DNA from: Mycolicibacterium sp. CBMA 234
GTDB lineage: Bacteria > Actinomycetota > Actinomycetes > Mycobacteriales > Mycobacteriaceae
Reading direction: 5' to 3'
Assembly: GCF_009729415.1 (NCBI RefSeq)
Contig: NZ_MPKW01000014.1
Coordinates: 1-38,561, forward strand
DNA: 38,561 nucleotides
A program made the position numbers and the translations under genes. This document shows positions 25,905 to 35,157 of this stretch, piece by piece (within the stretch, counting starts at the first letter, position 1; each line of letters starts with the position of its first letter). The notes under the pieces were generated by a model. It searched no databases and was not told the origin of the DNA. It worked only from the letters and a program-made list of their open reading frames with translations.

Positions 25905-28001
25905 TCAGGGCAAGGCAGCGGCGACCGCGGCGGTCAGATCGGGACCCGCGGTGGATTGCAGGTTGGTGTAGGTACCGCCGGTGAGCTGCGAGACAGCCTG
26001 CCAGGTCGAGCTGTCGGAGTCCGACCCGATGTCGATGACGCTGACCGCCACCGGGCGGCTCTGATCGAACGCCGACTTGATGTAGTCCTGCAGACCCTGG
26101 CCGTCCAGCGATTGGTCGGTGTGCGGGCCCGCGGTGATCACCAGGATGGAATTCGCCTGTCCATCAACGTATTTCGATACCGCATCGGGGTAGAGCATCC
26201 GCAGCGTGGTGAACGAAACGTGCCCACCGCCCGACGAACTTTGGTTATTCAGGTTCGACGTCAGCTGCGCGGCATGCGTCTGGCTGCCGCTGGTGTCGCC
26301 GAGCGGCGCCAGCGGGATTTCGGTGCGCCCGGACACCCCGTCGAAGGTCCACAGACCCACCGAGCTGTTCGGCGACATCGTCTTGAGCCGGTCCATCAAC
26401 GCATTGGTGACATTGCCGAGCCGGGTCTTGCTGCCGTCGGCCGCAGGCATCGACTGGTCCAGCAGGATCGTGACGGCGGCGGACTTCGACGTACCGCCGA
26501 CCGCGTTGGCGAGGGTGGCACGGGTACCTGAGTCGCCGATCGCGAGGGCGTCCGGCAGCGAACCGAGGTTCACCACGTCGTTCTTCGGGGGAGCGCTGCC
26601 GCTGACGCGGAATCCCGCGTTGGACAGTTCTGCGAGCTGGTCGGGCTTGAGCAGGAAGCGTTCGAACTCGCTGGCGGCGGCGACCGCTTCGTGTGACAGG
26701 CCGTCGCCGGCGAGCTGCACGATCGGGTAGTCAGCGACGGCCGGCGCACCCGCCGGCAGCCAGGCCGCCAGCTTGCTCTTGGCGTCGTCGGTGTGTTGCG
26801 ACCGCTGGTAGAGCTGCTGCTCGGTGGTGACGACCGCGTGCACCGGCGCGGTGGCCGGATCGCTCGCGGAGGTCAGGGCGTCGAACGCGGTCGACGCCTT
26901 GGCGTCAGCCAGCTTCGGCTGCGCGCCCATCAACCGGTGTACCGCGCCCGCACCGGCATTGGCCGGGGCACCGCCCGCGGCGGCGAAGGCGACGGCTTCG
27001 GCCGCCAGGTAGGTGGCGTCACCGTTGTCGGCGGTCGGCAGGGCCAGCCGCAGCGACCCCCACCCGGCCAGGTTCAGGCCGTCCAGTGCGGTCGGGGTGG
27101 TCTGCAGCGTCGGCAGGGTACCCCAGTTCTGCTGGGCGAGCGCATCTTTGAGCTGTGGCCGCACGGCCAGCACGACCGGCGAGGTAACCAGCGACTTGGT
27201 GTCGCCGGTGACCGCCTGCTCGCCGGCGCCGGCGACCAGGCGCGCCTCGGACACCGAGCTGGCCGGAATCCACAGCACCGGCCTCGGTCCCAGATTCGCC
27301 GGCCACTTGTTGACGACGCCGTCCACGACGGTGTTCGGGTCGGTCGCTTTGACGTCGATCTTGATGCACTTGTCGCCGATGGGTGCGGCTGTTTGGTTGT
27401 ACTTGCCGGCCAGCGAGTTCAGCTGATCGGAGATCGATGCGTCAACCATCACCGGGACGCTGACGGAGCCGGACACGCAGCGGGCCGAGGCCTCGCGGCT
27501 GCGGTCGGACAGGACACTGCCGAAGAAGCGCCACAGGATCACCGCGGCGACTACGACCACGACCGTGACCAGGGCGGCAATCACGCCGACACTGACACCG
27601 CGGCGCTTGGTTTGGATGGCCCGGTGGCTGCCGGTCCATTCGCCACCCTCCCAGTCGCCGCCGTGCGCGCGGACCGACGCCCGGCGCGGGACCGACGGGA
27701 AGGCCTGGGTGATCGATTCCGACCCGTCATCGTCGGCCGGATAGTCCGGCTCGTCGGGTTCGTCGGTCGCATACCGATCGCCGGCGGGCGGGGGCGGTGG
27801 GGTGGCAGCCGACGGGGTGGCAGCCGGCGGGGTGGCCGCGGGCGGCATCCCGTGCATCTCGGCCCAGTCGTCGGGAACGCGGAAACCCGGTGCGTCAGCG
27901 GCGGCATCATCAGCTTCCGGAATGTCCGGCGACAACGCGTCAAAGTGGGATGTTTCGTCGTCGCGTGATTCGTCGTCGTTGGGAGCTCTGTGCCTACCCA
28001 T
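25905..28001 (-). CDS. Membrane-anchored VWA-domain protein (Rv1836c homologue)
   Basis: A 698-residue protein. The long disordered cytoplasmic tail (1-133) is acidic and Pro-rich, with PPAAT-type repeats and a basic patch TKRRGVS just before the helix (about 135-159). The outside part has two regions: one resembling periplasmic substrate-binding proteins (about 175-480; SVSVPVMVDASISDQLNSLAGKYNQ and PANLGPRPVLWIPASS), and a C-terminal von Willebrand A domain (about 505-698; TILLDQSMPA with Asp515, LWTFDGVSGRTEIPL, ILVITAGPHTD). The MIDAS motif is degenerate (DQSMP rather than DxSxS), so metal binding is uncertain. AGGAG lies about ten bases before the ATG. It is 98 bases downstream of glcB. 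The function is unknown. Confidence 0.9.
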   Translation of the reverse strand: MGRHRAPNDDESRDDETSHFDALSPDIPEADDAAADAPGFRVPDDWAEMHGMPPAATPPAATPSAATPPPPPAGDRYATDEPDEPDYPADDDGSESITQAFPSVPRRASVRAHGGDWEGGEWTGSHRAIQTKRRGVSVGVIAALVTVVVVVAAVILWRFFGSVLSDRSREASARCVSGSVSVPVMVDASISDQLNSLAGKYNQTAAPIGDKCIKIDVKATDPNTVVDGVVNKWPANLGPRPVLWIPASSVSEARLVAGAGEQAVTGDTKSLVTSPVVLAVRPQLKDALAQQNWGTLPTLQTTPTALDGLNLAGWGSLRLALPTADNGDATYLAAEAVAFAAAGGAPANAGAGAVHRLMGAQPKLADAKASTAFDALTSASDPATAPVHAVVTTEQQLYQRSQHTDDAKSKLAAWLPAGAPAVADYPIVQLAGDGLSHEAVAAASEFERFLLKPDQLAELSNAGFRVSGSAPPKNDVVNLGSLPDALAIGDSGTRATLANAVGGTSKSAAVTILLDQSMPAADGSKTRLGNVTNALMDRLKTMSPNSSVGLWTFDGVSGRTEIPLAPLGDTSGSQTHAAQLTSNLNNQSSSGGGHVSFTTLRMLYPDAVSKYVDGQANSILVITAGPHTDQSLDGQGLQDYIKSAFDQSRPVAVSVIDIGSDSDSSTWQAVSQLTGGTYTNLQSTAGPDLTAAVAAALP
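27799..27843. repeat. 15-bp tandem repeat in the VWA gene
   Basis: Three copies of GGGGTGGCAGCCGRC (third one degenerate) encode the PPAAT/PSAAT units of the disordered tail. A likely site of length variation between strains. Confidence 0.75.
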
Positions 28002-28030
28002 TGGTGTCTGCTCCTGGTGTCGGCGTGCAA

Positions 28031-28066
28031 TCGGCGGACCCGGGTCAGAAGACGCGGGCCCGCCGA
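28031..28066 (-). terminator. Hairpin between glcB and the VWA gene
   Basis: TCGGCGGACCCG and CGGGCCCGCCGA form a 12-bp stem with one mismatch and a 12-base loop, in the gap after the glcB stop. No U-run in the direction of glcB transcription, so it may only reduce read-through into the VWA gene or act as a processing site. Confidence 0.5.
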
Positions 28067-28099
28067 ATTTTAATCAACGATGATGGGGGAGTTAACCAT

Positions 28100-30343
28100 T
28101 CACGAACCGGCGTGTGCGGCCTTGAACTCCCGCCGGCGCCGATGCAGGATCGGCTCGGTGTAGCCGTTGGGCTGCGCCGCGCCGGCCAGGATCAGCTCCT
28201 GCGCCGCCTGGAACGCGATGCTGCCGTCCGGATCCGGTGCCATGGGCAGGTACGCCTTGTCGCCGGCGTTCTGCTCGTCGACCACTACAGCCATCCGGCG
28301 CAAGCTGGCCTTGACGTCGTCCTCAGTGATGACGCCGTGCCGCAGCCAGTTGGCCAGCAGCTGGCTGGAGATGCGCAGCGTGGCGCGGTCCTCCATCAGC
28401 GCGATGTTGTGGATGTCGGGCACCTTCGAGCAGCCGACGCCGTGGTCGATCCAGCGCACCACGTAACCGAGGATCGACTGGCAGTTGTTGTCGACCTCTT
28501 CGTGGATCTCTTCGGGCGCCCAGGCCAGTTCCTTGGCCAGCGGGATGGTCAGCAGTTCGGCGCGGGTGGTGCGCTTCTTGCCGGCCAGCTCTTCCTGCAC
28601 CTCGCGCACGTCGACCAGGTGGTAGTGCATGGCGTGCAGGGTGGCGCCGGTAGGCGAGGGCACCCACGCCGTGGTGGCACCGGCCTGCGGCTGGGCGATC
28701 TTCTGCTTGACCATCTCGGCCATCAGGTCGGTCATGGCCCACATGCCCTTACCGATCTGGGCGCGGCCGGCGAGACCGTCGGCCAGACCGGCGTCGACGT
28801 TGGCGTCCTCGTAGGCCTTGATCCAGGTCTGGGTCTTCATGGCGCCCTTGCGGACCATGGGGCCGGCTTCCATCGAGGTGTGAATCTCGTCGCCGGTGCG
28901 GTCCAGGAAGCCGGTGTTGATGAACACAACGCGGTCGGCTGCGGCCTTGATACAGGCGTTGAGGTTCACCGTCGTGCGGCGCTCCTCGTCCATGATGCCC
29001 ACCTTGAGGGTGGCCGCGGGCAGGCCCAGGACGTCCTCGACGCGGCTGAAGATTTCGCAGGTGAACGCGACCTCGTCGGGGCCGTGCATCTTCGGCTTCA
29101 CGATGTAGACCGAGCCGGTGCGGCTGTTGGTCAGCTCACCATTCTCTTCGGTCGACTTCAGGCCGTGCATGGCGATCAGGCCGGTGAACAGCGCGTCCTG
29201 GATGCCCTCGGGGATTTCGTTGCCGTCTGCGTCCACGATGGCGTCGTTGGTCATCAGGTGCCCGACGTTGCGCACGAACAGCAGGCTGCGGCCCGGCAGG
29301 GTCAGTTCACCCTCGCCGTCCGGAGTGGTGAAGACACGGTCGGCATTCAGCGTGCGGGTGAAGGTCTTGCCGCCCTTGCTGACCTCTTCGGCCAGGTCGC
29401 CGCGGTTCAGGCCCAGCCAGTTGCGGTAGCCGAGCACCTTGTCGTCGGCGTCGACGGCCGCGACCGAGTCCTCGAAGTCCATGATCGTGGTGATCGCCGA
29501 CTCCAGCACGACGTCCTTGATGCCGGCTTTGTCGGTAGCACCGATCGGCGACTCGGGGTCAACCAGGATTTCGATATGCAGGCCGTGGTGGACCAGCAGC
29601 ACCGACCACGCCGCGTCACCGAGCTTGCCGGTGTAGCCGACGAACTCGTCGGGGTTGGCGAGTCCGACCGACGAGCGCTCGCGCGAGGAGTCATCAGCTT
29701 CGGCCAGGCCGTCGTCAAACGTCACCTGCAGCTGGTGTTCGTCATCGATCTTCAGACCGGTGATGTCGGCCCACGAACCGGCAGCCAGCGGGGCGGCCTG
29801 GTCCAGGAAGTTGCGGGCGTAGGCGATCACCTTGTCGCCGCGGACGCGGTTGTATCCGGAGCCGGCCTCGGCGCCGCCCTCGTCGGAGATGACGTCGGTG
29901 CCGTACAGCGCGTCGTACAGCGAGCCCCAGCGGGCGTTGGCCGCGTTGAGCGCGAACCGGGCGTTCAGGATCGGGACCACCAGCTGCGGACCGGCCGTGC
30001 TGGTGATCTCCGGGTCGACCCCGGAGGTGGCGATGCAGAACTCAGCCGGTTCCGGCTGCAGGTAGCCGATCTCGGTGAGGAACTCCTGGTACGAGTTCTT
30101 GAACTCGTCGGTGTCCACCGGATCGATGACCCGGGCCCGGTGCCACTTGTCGATCTGCGCCTGCAGGTCGTCACGGCGGGCCAACAGGTCCTGGTTCTTG
30201 GGCGTCAGGTCGGTGATGACCTTGTCCACCCCGGCCCAGAAGCTATCGGGGTCGACCCCGGTACCGGGCAGAGCCTCATTGGTGATGAAGTCGTGCAGTA
30301 CGCGGGCCACCCGCAGATTTCCCACCGTCACACGATCAGTCAT
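28100..30343 (-). CDS. glcB: Malate synthase G
   Basis: Condenses glyoxylate and acetyl-CoA to malate, the second step of the glyoxylate bypass used on fatty acids and acetate. The 747 residues compare with 741 in M. tuberculosis GlcB and the two align through most of their length, for example [49 protein letters not shown] and [17 protein letters not shown]. The segment [14 protein letters not shown] holds the catalytic Asp (Asp633 in the M. tuberculosis enzyme). GGAGGAAG lies five bases before the ATG. A palindrome overlaps the probable -10 box. It also consumes glyoxylate that could arise from glycine, which fits the nearby glycine genes, but no regulatory link is shown. Confidence 0.98.
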   Translation of the reverse strand: MTDRVTVGNLRVARVLHDFITNEALPGTGVDPDSFWAGVDKVITDLTPKNQDLLARRDDLQAQIDKWHRARVIDPVDTDEFKNSYQEFLTEIGYLQPEPAEFCIATSGVDPEITSTAGPQLVVPILNARFALNAANARWGSLYDALYGTDVISDEGGAEAGSGYNRVRGDKVIAYARNFLDQAAPLAAGSWADITGLKIDDEHQLQVTFDDGLAEADDSSRERSSVGLANPDEFVGYTGKLGDAAWSVLLVHHGLHIEILVDPESPIGATDKAGIKDVVLESAITTIMDFEDSVAAVDADDKVLGYRNWLGLNRGDLAEEVSKGGKTFTRTLNADRVFTTPDGEGELTLPGRSLLFVRNVGHLMTNDAIVDADGNEIPEGIQDALFTGLIAMHGLKSTEENGELTNSRTGSVYIVKPKMHGPDEVAFTCEIFSRVEDVLGLPAATLKVGIMDEERRTTVNLNACIKAAADRVVFINTGFLDRTGDEIHTSMEAGPMVRKGAMKTQTWIKAYEDANVDAGLADGLAGRAQIGKGMWAMTDLMAEMVKQKIAQPQAGATTAWVPSPTGATLHAMHYHLVDVREVQEELAGKKRTTRAELLTIPLAKELAWAPEEIHEEVDNNCQSILGYVVRWIDHGVGCSKVPDIHNIALMEDRATLRISSQLLANWLRHGVITEDDVKASLRRMAVVVDEQNAGDKAYLPMAPDPDGSIAFQAAQELILAGAAQPNGYTEPILHRRRREFKAAHAGS

Positions 30344-30381
30344 TTGTTCTTCCTCCTAAGGAGCCCACGCGGCGACACTCC

Positions 30382-30398
30382 ACTTTACCCGCGGGTAA
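30382..30398 (-). promoter_or_regulatory. glcB -10 box overlapped by a palindrome
   Basis: On the minus strand TAAAGT (30382-30387) is a likely -10 box, 39 bases before the ATG. TTACCCGCGGGTAA (30385-30398), a perfect 14-bp palindrome, overlaps it and looks like a repressor site. It does not match the RamB consensus as I recall it. Confidence 0.5.
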
Positions 30399-30466
30399 CT
30401 GCAGCTCACTGGCGTGTCGGCTATTGAGAACCTGGTCACAGTGTCTTCGCCAGGCTGTGCGGGGTG

Positions 30467-31822
30467 TCATTGCGGGGTGGCACCCGGCAAACCGATCGCC
30501 GGGACGCCGGGGGTGTGCACCCGTCCGGCCAGCCAGGGCAGGGCCGCGGCGAATACCTGGGCCGCACTGGGAAAGGTGTGGTCGCCGCCGTGCGGAACCA
30601 CCGAACACTCGATACCGGCGGCGCTGACCATGCCGCACAGGTAGGTGGCGACGGCGGTGTGGCTCTCCGGGTTGTTCGGCGGGTCGACGTTCGGTGCGGG
30701 CCCGACCTTGGCTGGTTCGTGGATCACCGGCCCGGTGTCCGACACCGCGAACCAGCCGGCCACGCCCGAGTACGGCCCGTGCTTGCGGACCACGGTGGAC
30801 GGATCGAATTGCGCGAACGCTGCCGCGTCACCGCCGAATAACCGCGCGATGGTCTGCGGCGCTGAACCGGCGTTGGGCCCGACCTGCCCGTCCATGTCGA
30901 CGAACGTCTGGAACAGCTCGGGGTGCATGACGGTGGTCATTACCGCGCAGGTTCCGCCGGCCGACCAGCCGACAATGCCCCAGTGTGACGGATCCGGGCT
31001 CGCCGAAAATGTCGAAACAACAAAGGGCACAACGTCTTTGGTGAGGTGGTCGGCGGCCATGCCGCGGGGCCCGTTGACGCACTCAGTGTCATTGCTGAAT
31101 TGGCCGCTGGTGTCGACGAAAACCAGGATCGGCGCGTTGCCGCCGTGGGCGGCCGCGAAATCGTCGGCAGTGCGTTGCGCGCCACCGGCCGTCGGCCAGT
31201 CCGCGGGCCAGCCGAATTCGCCGCCGACCATCACCACAGCCGGAAGCTGGGGGGCGCCGGGCGCGAACCAGGCCGGCGGCAGGTACACCAACTCCGGGCG
31301 GCTGCGGAAGCCCGACGCGTTGGTGGGGATCGGCACCGACACCAGCACACCGCGGTCCGGGCGTTCGCCGCTGCGGCGCATGTTGAGCGCGGTGTCCAGG
31401 TCGATCTGGCCGCTCAGTTCGGCGCCGGAGCTCCGCTGCCACAGCGCCTCGACGGTCGGGAGGTACCCGGTCCAGGTGTTCACGGCCAGGCCCGCGCAGA
31501 CGGCACACAGCGGCACCACCGCGACCGCGATGGCGCGGCGCCACCAGCGCACGCCCGGCCAGCCCGCGATCGTCACCACCAGCGCAGCTCCGGTCAAGAC
31601 CAGCCAGACCCATAGGGCGATGGGGGCCGGGCCGCCCGCGAGGCCCTGATCGGAGATGAACCAACTGGAGGCAAGCGCCAGCACGACTCCGGCGCCGACC
31701 GCCGCCGGGAGCCACAGCCGCAGCCAACGTGGGGACCGCCGACCGACCGCGGCGATCAGGCCGAGCACCGTCACGCTCTGAATGAGGATGGGCAGCCAGC
31801 CGTCGAGCAGGCTGATGTTCAT
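30467..31822 (-). CDS. Multi-pass membrane protein with an extracellular esterase domain
   Basis: A 451-residue protein. Four membrane helices (about 8-26, 34-57, 66-88 and 95-116) precede an alpha/beta-hydrolase domain of the esterase D / mycolyltransferase-like group: VSVPIPTNASGFRSRPELVYLPP, the nucleophile elbow GWSAGG with Ser287, MHPELFQTFVDMDGQ, and a C-terminal His in VVPHGGDHTFPSAAQVF. The domain should face outside, where it could act on cell-wall lipids or esters; the substrate is unknown. Its ATG overlaps the stop of the lipase-like gene as TAATG. The frame is open to 32086, but that stretch is inside the other gene. Last gene of the operon that starts near 36508. Confidence 0.85.
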   Translation of the reverse strand: MNISLLDGWLPILIQSVTVLGLIAAVGRRSPRWLRLWLPAAVGAGVVLALASSWFISDQGLAGGPAPIALWVWLVLTGAALVVTIAGWPGVRWWRRAIAVAVVPLCAVCAGLAVNTWTGYLPTVEALWQRSSGAELSGQIDLDTALNMRRSGERPDRGVLVSVPIPTNASGFRSRPELVYLPPAWFAPGAPQLPAVVMVGGEFGWPADWPTAGGAQRTADDFAAAHGGNAPILVFVDTSGQFSNDTECVNGPRGMAADHLTKDVVPFVVSTFSASPDPSHWGIVGWSAGGTCAVMTTVMHPELFQTFVDMDGQVGPNAGSAPQTIARLFGGDAAAFAQFDPSTVVRKHGPYSGVAGWFAVSDTGPVIHEPAKVGPAPNVDPPNNPESHTAVATYLCGMVSAAGIECSVVPHGGDHTFPSAAQVFAAALPWLAGRVHTPGVPAIGLPGATPQ

Positions 31823-33216
31823 TACCCGGCTCCGCTGTCCGCTGCGGCCGGCGCCGGCGCCGGCGCCGGTGGCGGTGGCGGGTCGTTGCGCGCGGGCGGC
31901 TGCTCGGTTTCTGTATCTGGCTGCTGGGTGACGTGGGTCGTCGCCGTCACCTCTTCGGTGTCCGGGGTCGATTGCTCGGTGTCGTCGGTTTTGGCGCTTG
32001 CGGTCGACGTCGGAGTCGAGCTGGTGGTCGTGGCGCCGCCGCAAGTGTTCGGTGCGGGCACGCCGTTGAACCGGTCCGTGATCCACCCCAGTGCGTCGGC
32101 GTTATCAGGGTTGGCGACGTAATCGATGACGTCACCCATCGCACATGCCTTGTCGACGGCGGCGGCGGTCTGGTCGGGCGGCACCAGCCCGTCGGGCGCG
32201 CCGGCGGTGATCAGCATCGGAGCGGCCGCCGGCGCTTGCGGCAACGTCGCTTTGCGCAGATATCCGCGCAGCGCATCGGTGGCGGCCGGCGTCGTCGGCC
32301 CGAGGTCGTGCGGATCGAGGGTCGCCAGCAGGTTGGTCCGGTCCGCGACGGCCGGCCCTCGGCACGCCGACAAGGTGTCCCAGTGGTCACGGGCCACGCC
32401 GCGGCGGTAGTCCTCGATAGGGAATCCGGGGTAGGCCTGGGGCATGACCGCGAGGTAGTGCTGGAGCATGACCTCCTGGTCATGGTTCAGGTTCCCGGCG
32501 GCGGACGCGTCGGCCAGCCATTCGAGGGCCGCGGTCGGGGCCAGTGCGACGGCGCCCTGCGGGCGAAGGCCGCCGCCGTAGTCGGTGGCCAGCTCGGCGG
32601 CGGCCCATGCGGCCTGCCCGCCCTGCCCGGTGCCCACCGCGATCCAATTGGTGGACGCCTCCGGCACCAGCTTGCGGGTCGCGCGCGCCAGGTCGATCAG
32701 GTTGAAGCCCTCGGTCGTGGAGTCGAGGTATGGGTGATAGGTCTCCGCGAGCCCGAGGCCCTGGTAGTCGGTGATGGCCACCAGGTATCCGGCGCCGACC
32801 ATGAGCCGCACGGTCGGCAGCAGGCCCAGCAGGCTGGGCGACGACGACGGCGCGCAGTCGGACTGGATGCCGCTGCCCGGGTTGGCCAGCGCGATGATCC
32901 GCCAGCCGCCATCGGGGGCCTTGCCCTTGGGCAGGAACACGGTGCCCGTCACCTTGGGGTGGCTGTCGTTGATGCCCGACGTGGAGACGTACGTGATCCG
33001 TGCGGAGATCGAGGTCAGCCCGGATAGTTCGGGGTCGACGGTGGTCAGCGGCTGCGCGGCGACGAGGGTGCCCGGACCGCTGCCGCTGTAGTCGCCCGGC
33101 AACACCTGGGTGTTGCGTGGTGCGCTGTGCTTGGTCGAATCATTGGAGCAGGCAGTGATGGTTGCTGCCGCGGCAAGGGCGGCAAGGCCGGCGGCAAGCG
33201 CGACCCGGGCCGTCAC
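31822..33216 (-). CDS. Secretory-lipase-family lipoprotein, probably catalytically dead
   Basis: A 464-residue exported protein of the LIP family. The N-terminus ends TITACSND, a likely lipobox with lipidated Cys23. Family blocks are present: GDYSGSGPGTLVAAQPL, VTGTVFLPKGKAPDGGW, NPGSGIQSDCAPS, YLVAITDYQGLGL and ITDRFNGVPAPNTC. The nucleophile elbow, normally GxSxGG, reads GTGQGG, with Gly197 (GGG codon at 32626-32628) where Ser is expected. The block before the last helix, which in relatives carries the catalytic His, reads YVANPDNADALGW and has none. Asp in GAPDGLVPPDQT is kept. The tail (about 405-464) is Thr/Glu then Pro/Ala rich. Overlaps neighbours on both sides, so it is co-produced with the membrane esterase. 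A binding or scaffold role is inferred. Confidence 0.88.
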   Translation of the reverse strand: MTARVALAAGLAALAAAATITACSNDSTKHSAPRNTQVLPGDYSGSGPGTLVAAQPLTTVDPELSGLTSISARITYVSTSGINDSHPKVTGTVFLPKGKAPDGGWRIIALANPGSGIQSDCAPSSSPSLLGLLPTVRLMVGAGYLVAITDYQGLGLAETYHPYLDSTTEGFNLIDLARATRKLVPEASTNWIAVGTGQGGQAAWAAAELATDYGGGLRPQGAVALAPTAALEWLADASAAGNLNHDQEVMLQHYLAVMPQAYPGFPIEDYRRGVARDHWDTLSACRGPAVADRTNLLATLDPHDLGPTTPAATDALRGYLRKATLPQAPAAAPMLITAGAPDGLVPPDQTAAAVDKACAMGDVIDYVANPDNADALGWITDRFNGVPAPNTCGGATTTSSTPTSTASAKTDDTEQSTPDTEEVTATTHVTQQPDTETEQPPARNDPPPPPAPAPAPAAADSGAG

Positions 33217-34130
33217 GACATGTCCCCGTCGTCAGCCAGCGCCAGCAGGTGCTGGCACTGATTCAGCATTGAATAACGAAGTGGCACAGCACGATTGGCA
33301 ATGTCTTGCTGTCGGCGCGCGTACTCGGCGCGGCCGGTGGAATCCTCGATGGCGATCGGCTCGATGCCGTAGGCATGCAGGTCATACGGGCTGGCCTGCA
33401 TGTCAAGGACGCGCGCGTCTGCGGCGAGGTCAAGGCAATCCATCAACAGATTCGACTCCAGCAAAGGTCCGAGCTTGTAACTCCACTTGTACAGGTCCAT
33501 ATTCGCGTGCACACAGCCCGGCTGCTCGGTGGCGGACTGGGCGTGTCGGGTCAGGGTTTCGCTGTTGCGCGGCACGGCCGCGTCGGTGAAGAAGCGATAG
33601 GCGTCAAAGTGGCTGCACCGCAGCGGCATCGACTCGACCACCGCATCGGTGCCCGACGCCCCGAGGCGTAGCGGAACCTGGCCATGGCGCACCTCGGGCG
33701 CGCGGTACACCATGGCCCACTCGTGCAGGCCGAAGCAGCTCAGTCGGGCGGGCCGGGAGGCCGTCGCAGCCAACAGTTCGGCAACGAACGCGACGGTGTC
33801 GCGCCGGGCGGCCTGGTACTCGGCCGTCACGGTCACCGCGTCCCCGTGGCGGCCATAGCCGGCGCGGTCGGCGAAGCGCAGCGCGTCGGCACCGGTCAGT
33901 GCCACGCCGAAACCCGGATGCCACCGGCGCAGCTGACGGGGCTTGAGGCTGTAGTAGGTGAACAAGAAGTCCCACACCGGATGTGGTTGACCTGCCCGCA
34001 TCCGTGCTTCGTGTGGCGCCAGGAAGGCCTCGACCCGCTCCAGGTAGCGCTGTTCCCTCGGCCGCCACTCGTCCTCGGTCAGGACCCCCAGTGGCGTGCA
34101 CACCGTGTCAAACACGGTGCGTACCGTCAC
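33213..34130 (-). CDS. Conserved actinobacterial protein, commonly labelled 3-methyladenine DNA glycosylase
   Basis: A 305-residue soluble protein. Relatives in databases usually carry the glycosylase label, but I see neither the helix-hairpin-helix motif nor the AAG-fold motifs that would support it. Conserved-looking blocks are LTEDEWRPREQRYLERVE, HPVWDFLFTYYSLKPRQLRRWHPGFGVAL, CFGLHEWAMVYR, RCSHFDAYRFF, PGCVHANMDLYKWSYKLGPLLESNLLMDCLDLA and LDMQASPYDL. The many His, Cys, Trp and Tyr in them suggest a ligand or metal site. The GTG start overlaps the CNNM gene by 23 bases, and the stop overlaps the lipase-like start as GTGA. True function unknown. Confidence 0.8.
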   Translation of the reverse strand: MTVRTVFDTVCTPLGVLTEDEWRPREQRYLERVEAFLAPHEARMRAGQPHPVWDFLFTYYSLKPRQLRRWHPGFGVALTGADALRFADRAGYGRHGDAVTVTAEYQAARRDTVAFVAELLAATASRPARLSCFGLHEWAMVYRAPEVRHGQVPLRLGASGTDAVVESMPLRCSHFDAYRFFTDAAVPRNSETLTRHAQSATEQPGCVHANMDLYKWSYKLGPLLESNLLMDCLDLAADARVLDMQASPYDLHAYGIEPIAIEDSTGRAEYARRQQDIANRAVPLRYSMLNQCQHLLALADDGDMS

Positions 34131-35157
34131 GCACCACCCCGACCAGGTCCTCCACCAGATCCTCGAGTGCCACCATCGCGGTGACGTAGCCGTCGGTGGT
34201 GACCAGGGCCAGGTGGCTGTTGTTGCGGCGCAACCAAGACAGCGCGTCGGCCACCGGCAATATCGACGCCACCATCGGCAGCGGACGAACCATGGACCGG
34301 TCCAGGACGGCGTCGTTGTCGTCCATGCACGGCAGCACGTCCTTGATGTGCAGATAGCCGAGGTAGGCGCTGTGGCCGTCGGTCACCGGGAACCGTGAGT
34401 AGCCGGTCTCGCGCAAGGCCTGAGCCACCGCGCCGACGGTCGGGCCCGTACCGGGCGCGGCGATGGACACCGCGCGAATGTCCTGCAGCGGGATCGCCAC
34501 GTCCTTGACCGTGCGGGTGCGGATATCGAGCGCCCGGGTCAGCCGGACGTGCTCCTCGGCGTCCAACAGCCCTTCTGACAGCGACTCCGACAGCATCGCG
34601 GTCAGTTCGACGGTGGACACGGTGACGTCGAGCTCGTCTTTGGGTTCGACGCCGACCAGCCGCAGCGTGCTGTTGGCACACCAGTTGTAGAAGATGACGA
34701 ACGGCCGGGCGATGCTCATGTAAACCAGGTACGGCGGGATCAGCAGCATCGCGGCTTTCTCCGGCCCGGCGATCGCGATGTTCTTGGGCACCATTTCGCC
34801 GAGCAGCACGTGCACCGTCACCACGACCGCGAGAGCGATGGCGAAGGCCACTGTGTGCAGCACCGACTCGGGTACGCCGAGCGCATCGAACGGCTGTCGC
34901 AGCAGGTCCGCCACGGCCGGTTCACCGATGCGGCCCAGCAGGATCGAGCAGATGGTGATGCCGAGCTGTGCGCCGGCCAGCATCATCGACAGCCGCTCAC
35001 CGGCCCGCAGCACCGTCACGGCACTGCGCTTGCCCTGTTCGGCCAGCGCCTGCAGGCGGTCGCGGCGCGCTGAGATCAGCGCGAACTCCGCGCTGACGAA
35101 GAACGCGTTCGCCCCCAGCAGCACCATGGCCAGGAGGATCCCGAAGACGTCATTCAC
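34108..35157 (-). CDS. CNNM/CBS membrane protein (Rv1841c type)
   Basis: A 349-residue protein of the CNNM/CorB/HlyC group, linked in other bacteria to magnesium or other cation transport. The membrane domain (about 1-190) has the family features [42 protein letters not shown] and [17 protein letters not shown]. Two CBS domains follow (about 210-345; [40 protein letters not shown] and [27 protein letters not shown]). It lacks the extra C-terminal CorC domain of its neighbour. The two genes overlap by eight bases (GTGAATGA) and probably form a hetero-complex. GTG start. Confidence 0.92.
   Translation of the reverse strand: MNDVFGILLAMVLLGANAFFVSAEFALISARRDRLQALAEQGKRSAVTVLRAGERLSMMLAGAQLGITICSILLGRIGEPAVADLLRQPFDALGVPESVLHTVAFAIALAVVVTVHVLLGEMVPKNIAIAGPEKAAMLLIPPYLVYMSIARPFVIFYNWCANSTLRLVGVEPKDELDVTVSTVELTAMLSESLSEGLLDAEEHVRLTRALDIRTRTVKDVAIPLQDIRAVSIAAPGTGPTVGAVAQALRETGYSRFPVTDGHSAYLGYLHIKDVLPCMDDNDAVLDRSMVRPLPMVASILPVADALSWLRRNNSHLALVTTDGYVTAMVALEDLVEDLVGVVRDGTHRV

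Noticed and set aside
27799..27843. Possible CRISPR-like array
   Set aside because: The 15-bp units are tandem without spacers and code for a Pro/Ala repeat inside a gene.
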